Assembly: GCA_029881195.1 (NCBI GenBank)
Contig: JAOUNB010000006.1
Coordinates: 1-44,767 of the forward strand
Source: Candidatus Nitrosopumilus sp.
GTDB lineage: Archaea; Thermoproteota; Nitrososphaeria; Nitrososphaerales; Nitrosopumilaceae
DNA: 44,767 nucleotides
Direction: 5' to 3'
In this document: piece after piece, positions 41,623-44,767 of the stretch
How the letters are laid out: each line of letters begins with the position of its first letter
How positions within the stretch are numbered: position 1 is the first letter of the stretch
Position numbers and translations under genes: made by a program
Notes under the pieces: model-generated
The model's input: only the letters and a program-made list of their open reading frames with translations
What the model was told of the DNA's origin: nothing
The model's database searches: none

Positions 41623-42126
41623 ATGGATGAAGAACCAAAGGACGTAATTGTTTTAGGCACAATCAAGTCAGGTGTCAAATCATTTAACAAAATCTGTCAG
41701 GTGGCAAAAATTGAGCCAACAGAACTCAACTCCATTCTTGAAAAATTGGAATCACGTGGACTAATAGATGTAAGAGAAAAAAAAGGACTGTTTGGAAAGA
41801 AAGTGGAGATTATTGCAACTGAGAAAGGGGCAAAGGAATTAGAGTATCGAATACATGAACTGGAAGGAAAGTGGAACCAAATGGCACAACTGTACAAGTC
41901 GGGAGACAAGCAGAAACTTCAAAAATACATGGATGAAAACAAGATTTCATTTAAGGAGATGATGTTTTTCGGGGTTATTGACATGGTTATGTTTTCTATG
42001 ATGTTCAGTATGTTGGGAATGACTATGACCAATTTTATTCCAGCAGAGGACATGCCCCAGGACGCAGGTGGGGAAGGAGACATTGATAGTGATGGCGGAG
42101 GATTTGATTTTGACATCGGGTTTTAA
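41623..42126 (+). CDS. Winged-helix protein with Met-rich hydrophobic part and acidic tail
   Basis: 167 aa. A winged-helix domain (about 5-75): TIKSGVKSFNKICQVAKIEP, ELNSILEKLESRGLIDVREKK, VEIIATEKGAKELEYR. A charged helix follows (about 75-108), then a hydrophobic Met/Phe-rich part (MMFFGVIDMVMFSMMFSMLG) that could enter a membrane, and a Gly/Asp tail (GGEGDIDSDGGGFDFD). A membrane-bound regulator or a redox-sensitive Met stretch are possible. TATA-like TTTTTAATTGTAATTAA lies about 30 nt upstream. Only the HTH part is recognised. Confidence 0.75.
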   Translation: MDEEPKDVIVLGTIKSGVKSFNKICQVAKIEPTELNSILEKLESRGLIDVREKKGLFGKKVEIIATEKGAKELEYRIHELEGKWNQMAQLYKSGDKQKLQKYMDENKISFKEMMFFGVIDMVMFSMMFSMLGMTMTNFIPAEDMPQDAGGEGDIDSDGGGFDFDIGF

Positions 42127-42226
42127 AATACAATCAAACTTGATATTGTGTTGACTGAGATTATGTGGCGTTAGTAATCAGAGGTTTCAAGATTTTTTGA
42201 TCATAGAGTTACATGTCTCAGTAGAC

Positions 42227-42652
42227 TCATGTATCTCTTGGTTGCTCGTAGTCTTTTTTTACAATCAACTCATCAAATCCCTCATCAATTACTGGCGTCT
42301 CAAGTTGGTTGAGTTGCTTATAGATTGCAGATATCGGAAATGGGTTGCGTCTGCTTCTCTGCCGTTTTTCAAGTAATCCTCTTGAAGTGTTCATGAGAAT
42401 TCCTCTCACCCTTGCACCATATTTCCTGGCAAGGTCTATGTGTTGTTTTCGTATTGCTGCAGTCAGATTTGTGTCATCTATAACAACGCTTTTCCCTTGA
42501 CTCAGACATTTCTCTATGTACTCTATTTCCTTTTTCCGGTCGTTGTCAAAATAAGACAACGCAATTCGCTCATGATCAAAATTTGCCTTGACGTAAATGG
42601 TCTTGCCACTTAGTGCGACGCCAATCATCAGGACATATTCTATCTGAGACAT
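42227..42652 (-). CDS. P-loop kinase (AAA_33 / PNK-like)
   Basis: 141-aa nucleotide kinase fold. P-loop IGVALSGKTIYVKANF (residues about 11-26, G-x4-GKT), then an aspartate pair in SVVIDDTNLTAAIRKQHIDLA, as in polynucleotide-kinase-like or zeta-toxin-like small kinases, and an Arg-rich lid (EKRQRSRRNPFPIS). It would phosphorylate a nucleic acid 5'-OH or small metabolite. No toxin-antitoxin partner was seen. Alone on the minus strand, 64 nt after a Usp gene. Family fairly sure, substrate unknown. Confidence 0.8.
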   Translation of the reverse strand: MSQIEYVLMIGVALSGKTIYVKANFDHERIALSYFDNDRKKEIEYIEKCLSQGKSVVIDDTNLTAAIRKQHIDLARKYGARVRGILMNTSRGLLEKRQRSRRNPFPISAIYKQLNQLETPVIDEGFDELIVKKDYEQPRDT

Positions 42653-42716
42653 ATAAGTTCAATTGTAAAATATGATTTAAAAATTGATTTTACTGTTTAT
42701 TCCTATTCTGAGATGT

Positions 42717-43184
42717 TCAAATATTTTCAATATCAATCAAAGTGACAGGACAAGTTACGTTCTCTACAACTTTTCTTGAGACACTGCCTAATGACAAAAG
42801 TTTTTTCATTCCTTTGAGCTTTCTTCTCTTTGACATAACTATCAGATCCACTTTTTCTTTTTCAACAGCATCTAGAATTATCTCAGCTGCATCTCCAATT
42901 TCCACTTTAATTACAGATTTTATGTCTTTTTCATTACATTGCTGAGTCAATTTTTCCATCTTCAACTCCATGTCCTTTCTCATTTCCTCATTTGCATCAT
43001 CAATGCTTTTCATCAGACTTTTTCGTTCAGATGAAGACAGGGCAAATGATGGTGGATACTGTATTGCTTCTATTACGTGTAAAATGATGATTCTTGATGT
43101 ATCATTTGCTGCAAAGATTGCATGCTTTAATGCCTTATCCCCAGCTGGGGTTCCTGCATGAGGAACAAGAATAGTCTTGTACAT
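42717..43184 (-). CDS. Universal stress protein (UspA family)
   Basis: 155 aa. Starts ILVPHAGTPAGDKALKHAIF and ends VTCPVTLIDIENI. The ATP-loop region reads VMSKRRKLKGMKKLLSLGSVS, a modified G-rich motif with extra basic residues and no leading G-x2-G, so nucleotide binding may be altered. A helical insertion (about 45-80, RKSLMKSIDDANEEMRKDME) is typical of Usp. Fourth Usp of the window. The start fits the first strand; gene order with the P-loop kinase suggests one transcript (64-nt gap). Confidence 0.9.
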   Translation of the reverse strand: MYKTILVPHAGTPAGDKALKHAIFAANDTSRIIILHVIEAIQYPPSFALSSSERKSLMKSIDDANEEMRKDMELKMEKLTQQCNEKDIKSVIKVEIGDAAEIILDAVEKEKVDLIVMSKRRKLKGMKKLLSLGSVSRKVVENVTCPVTLIDIENI

Positions 43185-43372
43185 GATAAATTATTCATTT
43201 CTTTCTAAATAAACTATGAAGTTGTTTTTCAGATTAAATTTTGTTGAAATAAAGATAAAAAATATGATAATTATGTATCTATCATTATGATTCACATGCA
43301 GTGTAAAGATAATGAACCAAACCACAGTTACTAGAATTATAGTAGGTTGATTTATTGCAAATAGTGTTGTTC

Positions 43373-43389
43373 ACCTCTCGAGGTTTTTT
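43373..43389 (+). terminator. Hairpin followed by T-run
   Basis: ACCTC and GAGGT are directly opposed with a minimal loop, followed by TTTTTT. Resembles an intrinsic terminator on the plus strand. The short loop makes the fold uncertain. Confidence 0.35.
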
Positions 43390-43435
43390 GTAACATGTTA
43401 GACGCCTAGATTCCTTCTGGGAATCCCAACATCAG

Positions 43436-43460
43436 TTGATTACATCGTAAGTGAAATCAA
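43436..43460. promoter_or_regulatory. 25-bp dyad operator candidate, site 5
   Basis: TTGATTA-N11-AAATCAA. The arms match in 6 of 7 positions. It lies 70 nt before ATG 43531; the TATA-like ATTTTAATA is about 40 nt after it, further than at sites 2 and 4. Confidence 0.5.
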
Positions 43461-43530
43461 CCAGTTATTGTATTGTGATATTGGAGCAAAAATCTATTAT
43501 TTTAATACTCTCTTGCAGCACTATCATTCC

Positions 43531-43692
43531 ATGACACAACAAATCATGTTAAAAAAATGTGAACAAAAAACTAACCAAAAACATTTGGTTGAATGTGAAG
43601 CCAAAAATCCTCTTTCAAGCATTACCGCCATGGATATGATTGGGCTAACATGGATCTTCAAAGATGAAAATTTGCTTGAAGAATTCAAATGA
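43531..43692 (+). CDS. Small hypothetical protein (53 aa)
   Basis: 53 aa from ATG 43531. The track start at TTG 43468 is less likely because a TATA-like TTATTTTAATA is centred about 28 nt before the ATG. It has two Cys (LKKCEQKT and LVECEAKN) and ends in DMIGLTWIFKDENLLEEFK. Soluble. No family recognised. It lies 33 nt before the phasin-like frame on the same strand, so they may be co-transcribed. Its upstream region holds dyad site 5. Confidence 0.55.
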   Translation: MTQQIMLKKCEQKTNQKHLVECEAKNPLSSITAMDMIGLTWIFKDENLLEEFK

Positions 43693-43710
43693 TTACACTT
43701 AATCAAATAA

Positions 43711-43719
43711 GGGGAGGTG
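43711..43719 (+). promoter_or_regulatory. Strong ribosome binding site deciding the phasin-like start
   Basis: GGGGAGGTG lies 6 nt before an ATA codon (43726). There is an in-frame TAA just before this codon and no ATG, GTG or TTG near it, so the site points to initiation at ATA. Confidence 0.6.
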
Positions 43720-43725
43720 CAATAA

Positions 43726-44142
43726 ATAAGTAAAATAGAAAATACAAACAGCTACAAAGATATCTATTCTGTATGGAAAGACGGTCTAGATCATTTCTAT
43801 TCAAATGTAGAAAAGTCAATTCCACAGTTCCATCAAGCAGCCACTAATCTGGTTCAAGAATATGTCAAATCATGGAATGATGTTTTGTCATCAATAATTG
43901 ATATTCAGAGAGAATTTGCAACCAAAACAAGAATAAAACCAAATCTTCCAGAAACATCAATTAGTATGATTCACGATTCTGCAGAAAAGATCAACAGATC
44001 ATTTGATGCCCAAAATAAAATATCTATAGCATCAATTAATGCAGTACAACAAAATATCAAGACATGGAATGAAAATTCAAAATCTTTTATTAACATCAAC
44101 AGAAACATGATGGATTCTTTGGCATTTAATCCAAAAATATGA
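43726..44142 (+). CDS. Phasin-like helical protein with apparent ATA start
   Basis: 138 aa if read from ATA 43726. The track lists only an 85-aa piece from TTG 43885. The long frame reads SKIENTNSYKDIYSVWKDGL, then HFYSNVEKSIPQFHQAATNL and helices to the end. The pattern of long amphipathic helices without Cys and with aromatic spacing recalls phasin or PhaE-type granule proteins that coat polyhydroxyalkanoate, which some ammonia-oxidising archaea make. No phaC is in the window. A strong ribosome binding site sits 6 nt before ATA. The start is unusual, so the N-terminus needs proof. Confidence 0.65.
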   Translation: MSKIENTNSYKDIYSVWKDGLDHFYSNVEKSIPQFHQAATNLVQEYVKSWNDVLSSIIDIQREFATKTRIKPNLPETSISMIHDSAEKINRSFDAQNKISIASINAVQQNIKTWNENSKSFININRNMMDSLAFNPKI

Positions 44143-44147
44143 TTGAT

Positions 44148-44181
44148 GTGTGATAGACTAGTCCATCATCACCCTTTTTTT
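44148..44181 (+). terminator. Hairpin and T-run after the phasin-like gene
   Basis: GTGAT and ATCAC frame a short loop just upstream of CCCTTTTTTT. Placement right after the stop codon fits a terminator. Confidence 0.45.
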
Positions 44182-44234
44182 CTTAAAATAATCTTGATGG
44201 GGTAATTTTAGATTAAAATTTTATCTTTTTATTC

Positions 44235-44639
44235 ATGTCTGTAAAATACAATATTGTGTCTTTAACTGAAATTGATAATTTAGAACGATCTTGTCAGAAG
44301 GTTTTATCTCTTCCAAAGATTCGCTTTGTTGGAGTATTGAACAAAATGGGAAATAAAATTGCAGGAGGTTTTAAAGAAGGCGTGAAATCATTCCTTCCCG
44401 ATAAAGAAAATAGAACGATGTATGTTCAACTTATGCTAGAGTATATGATGAGAAAAGACTTTGATGCACAACTAGGCAGTATCGACTATATTGTTTCAAG
44501 GAGAAGTAACGTTACAATGATCAGCATTCCAACAAAAGAATATCTTGTACTAATTTCTGCTGAACGAGATGCGAATGCTCAAGATATTATCATGCATGTT
44601 AATTCTGCTTTTACCACACTACCAGATATCAAACCATGA
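44235..44639 (+). CDS. Conserved archaeal protein, paralogue of the 19074 gene
   Basis: 134-aa soluble protein of the same family as the protein at 19074-19466: FVGVLNKMGNKIAGGFKEGV, TMYVQLMLEYMMRKD, LGSIDYIVSRRS and EYLVLISAERDAN align along the whole length. The central IAGGFKEG turn is the best conserved part. ATG 44235 has a TATA-like TTTTATCTTTTTA about 20 nt upstream. It is monocistronic. Role unknown; the family may be a small sensor, but no ligand site is identifiable. Confidence 0.8.
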   Translation: MSVKYNIVSLTEIDNLERSCQKVLSLPKIRFVGVLNKMGNKIAGGFKEGVKSFLPDKENRTMYVQLMLEYMMRKDFDAQLGSIDYIVSRRSNVTMISIPTKEYLVLISAERDANAQDIIMHVNSAFTTLPDIKP

Positions 44640-44767
44640 TTCATTTAAGCGAATTTTCCCGTCAATGTTATTTGAATGGTTTTTTGTAACACGTTTCTTT
44701 CCACTAGGTCTTTTATTCAATACCTTAACTATATCCTATACACGTTATGATCCTAATCAAATTTGAA

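Larger units (their letters stand above)
43185..43530. other. 346-bp region with hairpins and dyad site 5
   Basis: No convincing ORF. It contains ACCTC-TC-GAGGT followed by six T (43373-43389), a hairpin GATTCC-TTCTG-GGAATC (43409-43425) closed by ATGTT/AACAT, GGTTGATTT (43345) which matches AAATCAACC (43454), and the dyad at 43436. It could be a small structured RNA or leader ahead of the 43531 gene. Confidence 0.4.

Noticed and set aside
43373-43460. RNase P or SRP RNA
   Set aside because: Hairpins are present but none of the conserved motifs of these RNAs were seen.
44569-44766. Plus-strand ORF at the right end
   Set aside because: It overlaps the 3' end of the paralogue gene in another frame and its tail is hydrophobic without a proper start; likely a shadow.

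Overview
The window is an AT-rich archaeal chromosome segment that most resembles an ammonia-oxidising thaumarchaeon of the Nitrosopumilaceae type (Nitrosopumilus, Nitrosarchaeum or Nitrosotenuis). The placement rests on an archaeal uS11 and ValS, RtcB next to a PDCD5-like protein, secreted plastocyanin-like copper proteins, many UspA proteins, many tiny zinc-ribbon proteins, and TATA boxes about 25 nt before start codons, which suggests leaderless mRNAs. No tRNA, rRNA or CRISPR array was seen. No taxonomic search could be run.

Layout. 0-1.2 kb: a tyrosine recombinase divergent from uS11. 1.3-4 kb: uS11, then a coupled operon of rtcB, a PDCD5-like protein and a 103-aa protein. 4-11.6 kb: housekeeping, with small basic, charged and Cys-rich proteins, UspA, a CBS protein, purB, an asparagine-synthase-like enzyme, a pterin dehydratase, a PTPS-like fusion protein and valS. 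11.8-20 kb: an acetolactate-synthase-like ThDP enzyme, small membrane proteins, an operon of CorA-like transporter and voltage-gated K+ channel, a ParB-like protein, a small paralogous family protein and a short MscS channel. 20.2-31 kb: a structured repeat, cupredoxin proteins, UspA proteins, DUF389 and dicarboxylate-symporter-like transporters, a hairpin-rich spacer, small zinc ribbons and two beta-propeller proteins. 31-44.8 kb: an accessory region with a large HTH/Cys-cluster protein, GNAT plus amidohydrolase, secreted coiled-coil proteins, small zinc ribbons, a gene split by an in-frame stop, a Ca2+/Na+ exchanger, a voltage-sensor-like protein, a winged-helix membrane protein, a P-loop kinase, UspA, and a phasin-like protein with an apparent ATA start.

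Two observations stand out. First, an 87-nt element occurs twice (20237-20323 and 38764-38850). Each copy has a TATA-like box 26-27 nt upstream, a potential three-way junction with a loop-to-tail pseudoknot, and a terminal T-run, so it looks like an independent small RNA family. Second, a 25-bp dyad, TTGAYTW-N11-RARTCAA, occurs in five intergenic regions (33055, 35112, 38126, 39241, 43436). Each lies shortly upstream of a rightward cluster of very small genes, three of them just before a TATA-like TTTAATTA-type box. This suggests a shared regulator of small zinc-ribbon, membrane and charged proteins.

The genes suggest redox, ion and stress homeostasis at the cell envelope (copper proteins, K+, Mg2+, Ca2+ and mechanosensitive channels, four UspA proteins) beside a conventional translation, RNA-repair and purine block. 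Function calls are from motif recognition only. Coordinates of ORFs missing from the supplied track were counted by hand.
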